64,000 nt of DNA from Roseisalinus antarcticus (GCF_900172355.1 NZ_FWFZ01000004.1:124001-188000); one strand, 5' to 3'. Numbered from the stretch's first letter, positions 1-8,465 are shown. Numbers and translations are program-made. The notes: a model not told the origin generated them from the sequence alone.

Positions 1-222
1 ACCGCGTCCCTTGGCGGCAAGACCTCGAAAGAACGCTTCGCCACGCTGACAGAGGCCATCGTGCCGCGCGGGCGCGGCAGGCTGGACGGGCAGCCGGTGC
101 TCTTGATCGACGATGTGATGACCTCGGGCGCGACGCTGGGTGCTGCGGCAGAGGCGGCGTGCGCAGCGGGCGCGGGTTCTGTGCGGGTGCTGACACTGGC
201 CCGCGCGACAAAAGACACCTAG
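1..222 (+). CDS. ComF-family phosphoribosyltransferase, C-terminal part (5' truncated)
   Basis: The window opens inside this gene; 73 codons in frame 1 run to a TAG at 220-222. The visible part holds the phosphoribosyltransferase signature VLLIDDVMTSGATL (residues about 33-46 of the fragment), in which two acidic residues and a Thr-Ser-Gly loop bind phosphoribosyl pyrophosphate in this fold. ComF/GntX proteins carry this domain after an N-terminal zinc finger, which would lie outside the window. The grxC gene begins 27 bp downstream on the same strand, an arrangement I recall from Rhodobacteraceae. The substrate of ComF proteins is not firmly known. The family call rests on the motif and position, since the N-terminus is missing. 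Confidence 0.75.
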   Translation, partial: TASLGGKTSKERFATLTEAIVPRGRGRLDGQPVLLIDDVMTSGATLGAAAEAACAAGAGSVRVLTLARATKDT

Positions 223-249
223 ATCATGGGGGAACCGAAAGGAGCCCGC

Positions 250-507
250 ATGAAACCTGTCGAGATCTACACCACCCAGACCTGCGGCTTTTGCCATGCC
301 GCAAAACGACTGCTGGCCCAAAAGGATGTCAGCTTTGCCGAGATCGACATCGCCCGCGATCCCGCCCGCCGGGCCGAGATGACCCAGCGCGCCAAGGGCG
401 GACGCACGGTGCCGCAGATCTTCATCGGCGACCTGCACGTGGGCGGCTGCGACGAACTCTACGCGCTGGATCGCGCCGGCAAGCTCGACGCCCTGCTGTC
501 GGCGTGA
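250..507 (+). CDS. grxC: Glutaredoxin 3 (GrxC)
   Basis: This 85-residue cytosolic thiol-disulfide oxidoreductase uses glutathione to reduce disulfides or mixed glutathione disulfides in proteins. The redox motif is C12-G-F-C15 (CPYC is more usual), the cis-proline loop is TVP at 53-55, and GGCDEL at 65-70 is the glutathione-binding GG-(C/S)-DD/E element. The length is typical. The ATG at 250 is preceded by AAAGGAG about 6 bp upstream, so I prefer it to an in-frame ATG at 226. The stop overlaps the next gene's GTG start (GTGA), which indicates translational coupling. Confidence 0.93.
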   Translation: MKPVEIYTTQTCGFCHAAKRLLAQKDVSFAEIDIARDPARRAEMTQRAKGGRTVPQIFIGDLHVGGCDELYALDRAGKLDALLSA

Positions 508-1334
508 AGGCGGCCCTGCTGCAACTGACGAGCTCGGACGATCCGCAGGACAACCTCGGCACCGTCCGGACGATGCTTCGCGAGGCCGTGAGCGCGGGCG
601 CGGGCCTTGTCCTGACACCCGAGGTCACGAATTGCGTCAGCCAGAGCAGGGTCCGGCAACGCAAGGTTCTGCGCCCCGAGGCCGAGGACCCGATCCTTGC
701 CATGATGCGCGAGGAGGCGGCGCGGGCCGGCGCCTGGATGTCGCTGGGCTCGATCGCGGTCAGGACCGACGACCCGGACGGGCGCTTTGCCAATCGGTCG
801 TTCCTGATCGGTCCGGACGGTGGGATCGCCGCCCGCTACGACAAGATCCACATGTTCGACGTCACCGTATCCGAGACCGAGAGCTATCGCGAAAGCGCGG
901 GCTACCGTCCCGGCGACCGGCTGGAGCTGGTGCCCACGCCCTTTGGCACCATCGGGCTGAGCATCTGCTATGACCTTCGTTTTCCGGAACAATACCGGAG
1001 GCTTGCGCAGGCCGGGGCCGATATCCTGCTGGTTCCGTCCGCGTTCTCGCCCGTCACCGGCGCCGCCCATTGGGAGCCGCTGCTGCGGGCCCGGGCGATC
1101 GAGAACGGGGCCTATGTGCTGGCCGCCGCGCAGACCGGGCTGCATGAATCGGTTGAGGGCAAGCCGAGGCGCACCTACGGTCACGCGATGGCAGTGGGAC
1201 CCTGGGGAGAGGTCATGTTGGACATGGGAGAGGCGCCGGGCATCGGCTATCTGCAGATCGACCCGCAGGCCGTGGCCGATGCCCGTGCCCGCGTGCCCTC
1301 GCTCAGCCATGATCGCGAGGTTTCGGGCCCGTGA
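504..1334 (+). CDS. Carbon-nitrogen hydrolase (nitrilase family, Nit/omega-amidase-like)
   Basis: This 276-residue enzyme belongs to the nitrilase superfamily, which hydrolyses carbon-nitrogen bonds of amides. The Glu-Lys-Cys triad is visible as E40 (LTPEVTN), K114 (YDKIHMFD) and C155 (ICYDLRFPE). The CYDLRFPE context matches the Nit1/Nit2 branch, whose members act on deaminated glutathione or on alpha-ketoglutaramate and similar omega-amides; which of these applies cannot be read from the sequence. The GTG start at 504 overlaps the grxC stop and gives the family's normal length; the longer open frame upstream runs through grxC in another frame. The neighbouring glutaredoxin would fit a glutathione-repair role. 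Confidence 0.88.
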   Translation: MKAALLQLTSSDDPQDNLGTVRTMLREAVSAGAGLVLTPEVTNCVSQSRVRQRKVLRPEAEDPILAMMREEAARAGAWMSLGSIAVRTDDPDGRFANRSFLIGPDGGIAARYDKIHMFDVTVSETESYRESAGYRPGDRLELVPTPFGTIGLSICYDLRFPEQYRRLAQAGADILLVPSAFSPVTGAAHWEPLLRARAIENGAYVLAAAQTGLHESVEGKPRRTYGHAMAVGPWGEVMLDMGEAPGIGYLQIDPQAVADARARVPSLSHDREVSGP

Positions 1335-1774
1335 GAAGCGCCTCCGACAGCCTTGCGGTGTCCCTGTTCTCCGAGATCATCACCGTCGAGCAGCTTGCCC
1401 GCACGAGTGTCGCCAAGGTCCTGCCCAAGGGCATGGAACTGAGCCAGTTCTTTGTTCTCAACCACCTTGCCCATACCGGGATAGAGCGGACGCCCGCGCA
1501 GCTTGCCAAAAGCTTTCACCTGACGCGCGGGGCGATGTCGAACACGCTGGGCAAGCTCGAATGGGCGGGCTGGGTCCATGTGCGCCCCGACTGGGACGAC
1601 GCGCGGCGCAAGCTCGTGTCGATCTCTCCCGCGGGGTTGCTCGCGCGGAATGCCGCGCTCGACGCGGTCACGCCGCTGATCTCGGACGTGGTCGACAAGG
1701 TGGGCGCAGACAGGGTCCGCGCAGCGCTGCCGGTCCTGCGGGAGCTTCGGCTGAAACTGCTCAACGACGCCTGA
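1331..1774 (+). CDS. MarR-family winged-helix transcriptional regulator
   Basis: This 147-residue protein has the MarR layout: an N-terminal helix, a winged helix-turn-helix at about residues 40-105 (TPAQLAKSFHLTRGAMSNTL is the recognition region, followed by a wing with DDARRK), and a C-terminal dimerisation helix. MarR proteins are usually dimeric repressors that respond to small phenolics or oxidants. The GTG start at 1331 overlaps the stop of the upstream hydrolase gene (GTGA), so it is probably the last gene of the comF-grxC-hydrolase operon. Its targets cannot be told from the sequence. Confidence 0.85.
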   Translation: MRSASDSLAVSLFSEIITVEQLARTSVAKVLPKGMELSQFFVLNHLAHTGIERTPAQLAKSFHLTRGAMSNTLGKLEWAGWVHVRPDWDDARRKLVSISPAGLLARNAALDAVTPLISDVVDKVGADRVRAALPVLRELRLKLLNDA

Positions 1775-1786
1775 CGAGGCCCCGGG

Positions 1787-2509
1787 TCACTGCCAGTCCA
1801 GGTGAATCTCTGGCCTTTCGACCCGGGCGAGCCGCTTGCGCAGCCGGGTAAGGCCCGGACGCACCGCCGGGATCTGCCATTCGCGGGTCTCGACGAAGAG
1901 GTGCCGGATCCGCGCCAGCATCCCGGTCTCGATCAGCCGGTCGAGAACGTCGACTTCGGCGCCCTCGATATCCATCTTGACCAGTTCGATGTCGCCCCCA
2001 AGCCCTTCGATGAAACCCGCGAAATCGACGACGCGCACCGAGAACGACTCGGAGTCTCCGTCGTCCCAGAGAACCGAATCATAAAGGCCGTTGCCCGCGG
2101 ACCGTCCCTGCCGGTTCTTGAGAAAGCCCGGATCGCGGCGAAAGGTCGCCTCGCCGTCGGCGGCGCCCGCGGCGGCCTGATGAAAGGTCACGTTGTCATG
2201 GTCGGGGACGCGGGACTTGAGCTCATCAAAGGTCCAGGGATCGGGTTCGAAGGCATGAACCCTTGCGCCGGTTCTGGACAGCATCCGCGTGAACCGGCCC
2301 ATGTTCGCGCCGAGGTCGATCACAGTATGCTGCGGCCCCAGCCGTTTGACGCAGGCCTTGAATGCGCGACCGGCCCGGTCGGAGCCTTCCTGCAGGCGCC
2401 GGATGCGGAAATATTCCGTGCCGGCGTCCTCGCCGATCTTGCCGGGCAGGGATTTGCCAAGCCAGGCCGACCAGTAGCGGAACCTGTCCTTGAGGTCGGT
2501 TTCGGGCAT
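1787..2509 (-). CDS. FkbM-family SAM-dependent methyltransferase
   Basis: This 240-residue protein has the FkbM-type methyltransferase core. Motif I is VIDLGANMGRFT (residues about 63-74), the adenosine-binding acid is in AFEPDP, and VKMDIEGAEVDVL is the diagnostic FkbM block near residue 180. FkbM enzymes O-methylate polyketides, glycans or lipids; the acceptor here is unknown. Its last bases lie 12 bp from the convergent MarR gene. On the minus strand it follows ubiG, but an IS element now sits in the gap, which may have cut it off from ubiG transcription. Confidence 0.85.
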   Translation of the reverse strand: MPETDLKDRFRYWSAWLGKSLPGKIGEDAGTEYFRIRRLQEGSDRAGRAFKACVKRLGPQHTVIDLGANMGRFTRMLSRTGARVHAFEPDPWTFDELKSRVPDHDNVTFHQAAAGAADGEATFRRDPGFLKNRQGRSAGNGLYDSVLWDDGDSESFSVRVVDFAGFIEGLGGDIELVKMDIEGAEVDVLDRLIETGMLARIRHLFVETREWQIPAVRPGLTRLRKRLARVERPEIHLDWQ

Positions 2510-2590
2510 CGGGTCCTGTCCTTGGCATCGGCGGGCGTGACGGTGCCGTAGATCGGCAAGGGCATCAAGGGCCGCCGCTAGGCTCAGGAC

Positions 2591-3351
2591 TCATAGCCAA
2601 AAGATCACGGTTGCGGCGAGAGCAATGGCCGAGAGGAAGACCTTGGGACTTCGGTCATAGCGCGTGGCGACGCGCCTCCAGTCTTTCAAGCGTCCGAACA
2701 TGATCTCGATCCGGTTGCGTTTCCTATAGCGACGCTTGTCGTATTTGACAGGCTTGTCGCGTGACTTTCGACCCGGAATGCATGGCGTTATCTCCTTGTC
2801 GGCAAGGGCTTCGCGGAACCAGTCCGCGTCATATCCCCGGTCCCCCAACAGCCAGTCCGCGGCCGGAAGACTGCTCAACAACGCTCTCGCCCCAGTGTAG
2901 TCGCTGACCTGACCGGCCGTCATGAAGAACCGGATTGGCCGCCCAATCGTATCGGTGACGGCATGCAGCTTGGTGTTCATGCCGCCCTTGGTCCGCCCAA
3001 TCAGACGTCCACGCCCCCCTTTTTTGACCCCAGGCTTGAAGCCGTGCGGTGTGCTTTGAGGTAGGTCGCGTCGATAGAGATCGTCTTGTTGTCCGGTGCT
3101 TCTGCCGCCAGGCCCGTCATGATCCTGGCGAACACGCCCATATCGCTCCACCTTTTCCATCGGTTGTAGAGGGTCTTGTGCGGCCCATACTCCCGCGGCG
3201 CGTCACGCCAGCGCAAACCGTTGCGATTGATGAATATAATGCCGCTCAGGACACGCCGGCCATCAACGCGTGGCACGCCATGGCTCTTCGGAAAATAGGG
3301 CCTCAGCCGCGCCATCTGAGCCTCGCTCAGCCAATACAGATCGCTCATCAT
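2591..3351 (-). CDS. IS5-family transposase OrfAB, made by -1 frameshift
   Basis: The full DDE transposase is predicted to arise by a -1 ribosomal slip at A_AAA_AAG, read on the minus strand from 3025 to 3019, inside an A6G6 run. The frame then continues into orfB, which stops at 2591. The fusion carries the first Asp in orfA (SIDATYLKAH) and, in orfB, the second Asp (LLGDRGYDADWFREAL) and the Glu in the YRKRNRIEIMFGRLKDWRR block typical of the IS5 family. Slippage at this kind of site is established for several IS families. That it works here is inferred from the sequence. Confidence 0.82.
3001..3351 (-). CDS. IS5-family transposase OrfA
   Basis: This is the upstream frame of the IS transposase. 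The product starts at one of two adjacent ATGs (3351 or 3348) behind AAAGGGGG, and a still earlier in-frame ATG at 3381 lacks such a site. It reads SDLYWLSEAQMARLRPYFP and includes the DUF4096/transposase-like N-terminal region, then the first catalytic Asp in ISIDATYLKAH. It ends about 15 bp past the slippery sequence. Alone it lacks the second Asp and the Glu of the DDE site. Confidence 0.85.
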   Translation of the reverse strand: MMSDLYWLSEAQMARLRPYFPKSHGVPRVDGRRVLSGIIFINRNGLRWRDAPREYGPHKTLYNRWKRWSDMGVFARIMTGLAAEAPDNKTISIDATYLKAHRTASSLGSKKGGVDV

Positions 3352-3421
3352 GCCCCCTTTGGTTCGGGGACGATGAATCACGCAGACCGCGCAGCCTCAA
3401 CCCGTTTAATGGGTCCTGAGC

Positions 3422-4156
3422 CTAGGGTTTCAGGGCCGCGGTGACGTAGTTGACGGTCAGGTCCCGGTCCGAGATCCGCCAGGACCAGGTGATCGGGTTG
3501 AACTGAAAGCCCTTCTTGTCGACCGGGTCGAGGCCGGCCTGCTCCAGCAGCGAAAACAGCTCCGCCGGGGTGATGAACTTGGCGAATTCGTGCGTGCCCT
3601 TGGGCAGCCAGCGCATGACGTATTCGGCGCCGACGATGGCCATCGCGAAGCTCTTCGGGTTGCGGTTGATGGTCGAGCAGATGTGCAGCCCGCCCGACCG
3701 CAGAAGCTGGCGGCAGGCCGTCAGGTAGGCGAGGGGGTCGGCCACATGCTCGACCACCTCCATGTTCAGCACGACGTCGAATTGCGCTCCGGCTTCGGCC
3801 ATCGCCTCGGCGGTGGTGTGGCGATAGTCGATGGTCAGGCCGGATTGCTCGGCATGGATCTGGGCGACGGGGATGTTGCGCGGCGCGGCGTCGGCGCCGA
3901 CGACGGTGGCGCCGAGGCGGGCCATGGGCTCGCACAGCAGCCCTCCGCCGCAGCCGATATCAAGCAGGCGCAGGCCCTTGAACGGCTCTGCCGTGGTCAG
4001 ATCGCGGCCGAATTCCGCTGCGATCTGGCGGGTGATGTAATCCAGCCGGCAGGGGTTGAGCATGTGGAGCGGCTTGAACTTGCCCTCGGTGTCCCACCAC
4101 TCGGCGGCCATCGCTTCGAACTTTGCGATTTCTGCGTCATCGACGGTGGTTTGCAT
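3422..4156 (-). CDS. ubiG: Ubiquinone biosynthesis O-methyltransferase UbiG
   Basis: UbiG carries out both O-methylations in ubiquinone synthesis at the inner membrane. The SAM-binding motif I is [19 protein letters not shown], and the start has the UbiG-specific stretch [29 protein letters not shown], shared with other bacterial UbiG proteins. I chose the ATG at 4156 (244 residues) because AGAGG lies 5 bp upstream; an in-frame ATG at 4171 adds five residues. The TAG stop lies within the CTAG that borders the IS, so the insertion landed at the last codon without changing the protein. Confidence 0.93.
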   Translation of the reverse strand: MQTTVDDAEIAKFEAMAAEWWDTEGKFKPLHMLNPCRLDYITRQIAAEFGRDLTTAEPFKGLRLLDIGCGGGLLCEPMARLGATVVGADAAPRNIPVAQIHAEQSGLTIDYRHTTAEAMAEAGAQFDVVLNMEVVEHVADPLAYLTACRQLLRSGGLHICSTINRNPKSFAMAIVGAEYVMRWLPKGTHEFAKFITPAELFSLLEQAGLDPVDKKGFQFNPITWSWRISDRDLTVNYVTAALKP

Positions 4157-4221
4157 GGCGACCTCTGTCATGTCATCTGTTTTGGGGTGAACCCCGGATT
4201 ACGCCCCTATATAGGACGGGC

Positions 4222-5211
4222 ATGGACAAGGTCTCTGGTCAAAAACGCGCGCCCACGCATCTCTACCCGCCGATCGACCCGTTCGACCAGCGGATGCTGG
4301 ACGTGGGCGATTCGCACCGGATCTACGTGGAGCAATGCGGGAACCCCGAGGGGATTCCGGTGATCGTGCTGCATGGCGGGCCGGGCGGCGGCTGTTCGCC
4401 GGCGATGCGGCGCTATTTCGACCCCGAGGTCTATCGCGTGGTGCTGTTCGACCAGCGGGGCTGTGGCCGGTCGCGGCCCCATGCCAGCGTCGAGAGCAAC
4501 ACCACCTGGCACCTGGTGGCCGATATCGAGCGGATTCGCGAGGTGCTGGGGATCTCGCGCTGGATCGTTTTCGGCGGCTCTTGGGGGGCGACCCTGGCGC
4601 TGGTCTATGCGCAGGAACACCCCGAGCGAACGATGGCGCTGGCGTTGCGCGGCGTGTTCCTGATGACCCAGCCGGAGCTTGACTGGTTCTATGGCGGCGG
4701 CGCGGGCAAGTTCTTTCCCGAGCTGTGGGAGAGGTTTTCCGGCATGGTTCCCGCCGACGAGCGCGACGATCTGATCGCGGCCTATCACCGGCGGCTGTTC
4801 TCCGGCGACGTGATGCAGGAGACGCGATTCGCGCGGGCCTGGGCCAGCTGGGAGAACGCGCTGGCCTCGATCCACAACGAGGGCGCCGGGGGCGAATCGC
4901 CCGCCGATTACGCCCGCGCCTTCGCACGGCTGGAGAACCATTATTTCACCCATGGCGGGTTCCTTGGCGACAAGCGGATCCTGGACCGGCTGGACCGCAT
5001 CGCGCAGATTCCCGGCGTGATCGTTCAGGGGCGGTACGACATGATCTGCCCGCCCTATTCGGCCTGGACCCTGTCCGAGGGCTGGCCGGCCTCGCAGCTG
5101 AAGATGATCGGCAAGGCGGGTCATGCGCTGTCAGAGCCCGGGATCTCGGCCGAGCTGGTGCGGGTCATGGACATGTTCGCCGCGCGGCGAGACCGGATGG
5201 GCCTGGTATGA
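4222..5211 (+). CDS. pip: Prolyl aminopeptidase (proline iminopeptidase)
   Basis: This 329-residue alpha/beta hydrolase removes N-terminal proline from peptides in the cytosol. HGGPGGG (51-57) forms the oxyanion hole and is diagnostic of the S33 family; the nucleophile is S120 in GGSWGATLAL; Asp and His are in QGRYDMICPP and GKAGHALSEPG near the C-terminus. WSMRRYFDP-type substrate-pocket residues are also present (PAMRRYFDPEVYRVVLFDQRG). The ATG at 4222 gives the usual family length and lies just after a TATATA box at 4208. The gene is divergent from ubiG, and its stop overlaps the next ATG (ATGA). Confidence 0.94.
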   Translation: MDKVSGQKRAPTHLYPPIDPFDQRMLDVGDSHRIYVEQCGNPEGIPVIVLHGGPGGGCSPAMRRYFDPEVYRVVLFDQRGCGRSRPHASVESNTTWHLVADIERIREVLGISRWIVFGGSWGATLALVYAQEHPERTMALALRGVFLMTQPELDWFYGGGAGKFFPELWERFSGMVPADERDDLIAAYHRRLFSGDVMQETRFARAWASWENALASIHNEGAGGESPADYARAFARLENHYFTHGGFLGDKRILDRLDRIAQIPGVIVQGRYDMICPPYSAWTLSEGWPASQLKMIGKAGHALSEPGISAELVRVMDMFAARRDRMGLV

Positions 5212-6089
5212 GCGGGATCGCGAACCGGCGGGCGCTGCTGGCGTCGGGTCTGGCGGCGGCGGTCTTTGCCGCGTCGGGTGTGCCGGTGCGTGCCTCGGGC
5301 GTGCGCGGCGGGGCGCTGCGGGCCGGGCTTGGAGGGGCATCCCTGGCGGATGGCTGGGACGGGGCGTCGCATGACGGGCTGTTCATGCGGGCGGTTGGCG
5401 CGGGCGCCGTTTTCGACACGCTGACCGAGGTCGCCGCCGACGGCACCCTGCGCGGGGAGCTTGCCGTGGAATGGGAGCCGACCGAGGGCGCCCGGATCTG
5501 GGAGATCGCCCTGCGCGACGGTGTCCGGTTCCATGACGGAGGGCCGCTTGTCGCGGCGGATGTGGTCGAGACCTACAGCCGGCGGCTTGGCACGGACGGG
5601 CCGCTGTCGGGGGTCGCAGAGATTTCGGCGCTGGACCGGTTGCGGCTGCGCCTGGTCCTGACGGAGGCGGATCCGGATCTGCCCTACCGCCTGTCGGATC
5701 CGCGCCTGATCGTGCCGCGCGGCGGTGTGCCGGGGCCGGTCGGAACCGGGCTCTACCGGGTTGCCGGATTCGAGCCGGGGCGATCCTTCACCGGCCGCCG
5801 GGTGGCGGAGCACTGGAAAGACGGCCGTGCGGGGTGGTTCGAGCGGGTCGAGGTTCTGGCGCTGGATCCGGCCGAGGTGCGGCTGGCGGCGCTGCGGTCC
5901 GGGCGGGTCGATGCGGCCGCGGGCCTGGGGCTTCATGCGGTCGGAATGCTGCGGGCGGGCGGCGGTCACCGGGTCGACGAGGTGGATGGCTGGGTGCAGG
6001 CGGTGTCCGACCGGGTCGGCCTGCCGGCGGTCCTCGGCCCAGGGCCGATGGACGATGCGCGTTTCCTCGAACGGTGGTGGGCGGCCTGA
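5208..6089 (+). CDS. Half-size ABC-transporter solute-binding protein (SBP_bac_5-like)
   Basis: This 293-residue protein starts with a twin-arginine-like signal (NRRALLASGLAAAVFAASG), then has the family 5 peptide-binding pattern: an N-terminal lobe with FDTLTEVAADGTLRGELAVEW, the block IWEIALRDGVRFHDGGPLVAADVV, and GTGLYRVAGFEPGRSFTGRR further on. Full-length DppA/OppA-type proteins have about 500-550 residues, so most of the second lobe is missing, yet there is no frameshift and the ATG overlaps the pip stop. A role in peptide binding next to a peptidase is possible, but no permease or ATPase genes are nearby. It may be a reduced periplasmic receptor. Confidence 0.72.
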   Translation: MSGIANRRALLASGLAAAVFAASGVPVRASGVRGGALRAGLGGASLADGWDGASHDGLFMRAVGAGAVFDTLTEVAADGTLRGELAVEWEPTEGARIWEIALRDGVRFHDGGPLVAADVVETYSRRLGTDGPLSGVAEISALDRLRLRLVLTEADPDLPYRLSDPRLIVPRGGVPGPVGTGLYRVAGFEPGRSFTGRRVAEHWKDGRAGWFERVEVLALDPAEVRLAALRSGRVDAAAGLGLHAVGMLRAGGGHRVDEVDGWVQAVSDRVGLPAVLGPGPMDDARFLERWWAA

Positions 6090-6093
6090 GATG

Positions 6094-6128
6094 TGCCTCC
6101 GGCGGGAGTTTTCCGGCCAAGATGAAGG
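6094..6128 (+). repeat. CCTCCGGCGGGAG-type intergenic element / possible weak terminator
   Basis: Just after the solute-binding protein gene is GCCTCCGGCGGGAGTTTTCC followed by GGCCAAGATGAAGG. From memory, near-identical stretches follow many genes in Rhodobacteraceae genomes. CTCC-GGC-GGAG can form a short stem followed by TTTT, so it may end the pip transcript weakly. I see only this one copy in the window. Confidence 0.4.
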
Positions 6129-6134
6129 GCGGGC

Positions 6135-6162
6135 TTGCTATTTTCCGGGCCGGGGCCTATGT
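6135..6162 (+). promoter_or_regulatory. Putative promoter of the rimP-nusA-infB operon
   Basis: TTGCTA (6135-6140) and CTATGT (6157-6162) are separated by 16 bp, in a position to transcribe the hairpin-rich leader before rimP. The match to -35 and -10 consensus is moderate. Confidence 0.4.
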
Positions 6163-6180
6163 GCCTTCCAACAGCGGTGT

Positions 6181-6199
6181 GTCAGGGTCCAAACCTGAC
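6181..6199 (+). other. Leader hairpin upstream of rimP
   Basis: GTCAGG and CCTGAC form a perfect 6-bp stem around a 7-base loop, about 20 bp before the terminator in the same leader. It could take part in folding of the rimP leader RNA. Confidence 0.5.
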
Positions 6200-6217
6200 G
6201 CCCCACCGGAAACCGTA

Positions 6218-6240
6218 ACGGGCCGCTGGCCCGTTTTTTT
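6218..6240 (+). terminator. Intrinsic terminator in the rimP leader
   Basis: ACGGGCC and GGCCCGT form a perfect 7-bp stem with a GCT loop, followed directly by seven T. It lies 17 bp before the rimP start. It either ends transcription from upstream or acts as an attenuator on transcripts entering rimP-nusA. NusA acts on intrinsic terminators, so feedback here is plausible but inferred. Confidence 0.85.
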
Positions 6241-6257
6241 GTGTCTGGAGACCCCTT

Positions 6258-6848
6258 ATGTCGGACCTTCTCGCCAAGTCGGCGATGGACCGCAGAATCG
6301 CCGAGATCATCCAGCCCGTCATCGAGGACATGGGGTTCGAGCTCGTGCGTGTGCGCCTGATGGGCGGGCAGGCGCCGATCCTGCAGATCATGGTGCAGCG
6401 CCCCGACGGTCAGATCGAGGTGGACGAATGCGCCCAGGTCTCGACCGCCGTTTCGGCGGTGATGGATGTCGAGGACCCGATCCTGGATGCCTACACGCTT
6501 GAGGTTTCGTCGCCCGGGATCGACAGGCCGCTGACCCGGCTGAAGGATTTCGACCGCTGGAAGGATCATGTCGCCAAGATCGAGACCACCGAGCTGATCG
6601 ACGGGCGCAAGCGCTTCAAGGGGGTGCTTGAGGGGACCGAGGGCAGCGAGATCCTGATCGAGATCGAGGAGGCCGGCGCACCCGTCACCATCGGGCTGGA
6701 GTTCGAGTGGCTGTCGGATGCCAAGCTTGTCCTCACGGACGAGCTGATCCGGGACGTGCTGCGGGGCCGCAAGGATGCGGGCCAGATCGACGAGACACAA
6801 TTTGACGAAGTGCAGACCGTGCTTGACGGTTCTGAAGAGGAGACCTGA
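6258..6848 (+). CDS. rimP: Ribosome maturation factor RimP
   Basis: RimP helps assemble the 30S subunit. The 196-residue product has the two-domain RimP layout: an N-terminal alpha/beta domain ([28 protein letters not shown]-like helix; [18 protein letters not shown] around residues 80-97, the family signature) and a C-terminal SH3-like domain. The ATG at 6258 has GGAGA about 8 bp upstream. It begins the conserved rimP-nusA-ylxR-infB operon, with nusA 3 bp away. The C-terminal tail ([19 protein letters not shown]) is acidic and longer than in E. coli. Confidence 0.95.
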   Translation: MSDLLAKSAMDRRIAEIIQPVIEDMGFELVRVRLMGGQAPILQIMVQRPDGQIEVDECAQVSTAVSAVMDVEDPILDAYTLEVSSPGIDRPLTRLKDFDRWKDHVAKIETTELIDGRKRFKGVLEGTEGSEILIEIEEAGAPVTIGLEFEWLSDAKLVLTDELIRDVLRGRKDAGQIDETQFDEVQTVLDGSEEET

Positions 6849-6851
6849 GCC

Positions 6852-8465
6852 ATGGCGATTACATCGGCAAACCAGCTGGAATTGTTGCAGACCGCCGAGG
6901 CCGTCGCGCGCGAGAAACAGATCGACCCCGGCCTTGTCGTCGAGGCGATGGAAGAGAGCCTCGCCCGCGCCGCCAAGTCGCGCTACGGCGCCGAAATGGA
7001 CATTCGCGTGTCCATCGACCGCAAGACCGGCCGCGCGACCTTTACCCGCGTCCGCACCGTGGTCGAGGACGAGGAGCTGGAGAATTACCAGGCCGAGTTC
7101 ACCGTCGAGCAGGCCAAGCAGTACATGGAGACCCCGGCCGTGGGCGACACGCTGGTCGAGGAGATCCCGCCGGTGGAGATGGGGCGGATCGCCGCCCAGT
7201 CCGCCAAGCAGGTGATTCTGCAGAAGGTTCGCGAAGCCGAGCGCGACAAGCAGTTCGAGGAGTTCAAGGACCGCGTCGGCACCATCCTCAACGTCATGGT
7301 CAAGCGCGAGGAATACGGCAACGTCATCGTCGACCTGAACCCGGGCGAGGGCGTGCTGCGTCGAAACGAGAAGATCGGCCGCGAGAGCTATCGCCCGAAC
7401 GACCGGATCCGGGTCTACGTCAAGGACGTGCGTCGCGAGCAGCGCGGCCCCCAGGTTTTCCTGTCGCGCACGGCGCCGGAATTCATGGCCGAGCTGTTCA
7501 AGATGGAGGTGCCCGAAATCTATGAGGGCATCATCGAGATCAAGGCCGTGGCCCGTGACCCGGGCAGCCGGGCGAAGATCGCCGTAATCTCCTACGACAA
7601 CTCGATCGACCCGGTCGGCGCCTGCGTCGGCATGCGGGGCAGCCGGGTGCAGGCCGTTTTGAACGAGCTTCAGGGCGAGAAGATCGACATCATCCCGTGG
7701 AACGAGGACATGCCGACCTTCCTGGTGAACGCGCTGCAGCCGGCCGAGGTCTCCAAGGTCGTTCTCGACGAGGACGCCGAGCGGATCGAAGTGGTGGTGC
7801 CGGAAGAGCAATTGTCGCTGGCCATCGGCCGGCGCGGCCAGAACGTCCGGCTGGCGTCGCAGCTGACCGGGCTCGACATCGACATCATGACCGAGGAAGA
7901 GGAATCCAAGCGCCGTCAGGCCGAGTTCGAAGAGCGCACCAAGCTGTTCATGGACACGCTGGACCTGGACGAGTTCTTTGCCCAGTTGCTGGTCTCCGAA
8001 GGCTTCACCAACCTCGAGGAGGTGGCCTATGTCGAGGCCGACGAGCTGCTGGTGATCGACGGGGTCGACGACGGCACCGCCTCCGAGCTTCAGGCGCGGG
8101 CCCGGGATTACCTCGACGAGCAGAACAAGCAGGCGCTGGCCAAGGCCCGCGAGCTTGGGGTCGAGGACAGCCTGGTGAACTTCGAGGGGCTGACGCCGGT
8201 CATGGTGCTGGCGCTGGCGACCGACGGCATCAAGACGCTGGAGGATTTCGCGACCTGTGCCGACTGGGAGCTGGCCGGCGGCTGGACCACCGAAAACGGC
8301 GAGCGCAAGAAGGACGAAGGTCTGCTGGAGCCCTTCGAGGTGAGCCTCGAGGAAGCCCAGGACATGGTGATGACCGCGCGGGTCCTGCTGGGCTGGGTCG
8401 ATCCGGACGACCTGCTGCCCGATTTGGACGAAGAGGCCGCGGTCGAAGAGGAGGCCGAGGCCTGA
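6852..8465 (+). CDS. nusA: Transcription termination/antitermination protein NusA
   Basis: NusA binds RNA polymerase and affects pausing, termination and antitermination. The 537-residue protein has the N-terminal polymerase-binding domain (residues about 1-125), an S1 domain (about 130-200, with [17 protein letters not shown]), two KH domains (about 230-345; [19 protein letters not shown] and [18 protein letters not shown]) and C-terminal helix-hairpin-helix/acidic repeats ending in an acidic tail ([14 protein letters not shown]). The length is normal for alphaproteobacteria. It sits between rimP and ylxR in the usual operon. Confidence 0.96.
   Translation: MAITSANQLELLQTAEAVAREKQIDPGLVVEAMEESLARAAKSRYGAEMDIRVSIDRKTGRATFTRVRTVVEDEELENYQAEFTVEQAKQYMETPAVGDTLVEEIPPVEMGRIAAQSAKQVILQKVREAERDKQFEEFKDRVGTILNVMVKREEYGNVIVDLNPGEGVLRRNEKIGRESYRPNDRIRVYVKDVRREQRGPQVFLSRTAPEFMAELFKMEVPEIYEGIIEIKAVARDPGSRAKIAVISYDNSIDPVGACVGMRGSRVQAVLNELQGEKIDIIPWNEDMPTFLVNALQPAEVSKVVLDEDAERIEVVVPEEQLSLAIGRRGQNVRLASQLTGLDIDIMTEEEESKRRQAEFEERTKLFMDTLDLDEFFAQLLVSEGFTNLEEVAYVEADELLVIDGVDDGTASELQARARDYLDEQNKQALAKARELGVEDSLVNFEGLTPVMVLALATDGIKTLEDFATCADWELAGGWTTENGERKKDEGLLEPFEVSLEEAQDMVMTARVLLGWVDPDDLLPDLDEEAAVEEEAEA

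Larger units (their letters stand above)
2582..3421 (-). mobile_element. IS5-family (IS427-group-like) insertion sequence, 840 bp
   Basis: The element is bounded by imperfect inverted repeats that match at 12 of the first 13 positions (GCTCAGGACTCAT at the left end; GCTCAGGACCCAT on the reverse strand at the right end). Each end is flanked by CTAG (2578-2581 and 3422-3425), consistent with a short target duplication, though CTAG is itself a palindrome. It carries two overlapping transposase frames joined by an A6G6 slippery run. Size, frame arrangement and target all fit the IS427 group of the IS5 family. Both ends and the frames are intact, so it may still be active. Confidence 0.9.
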
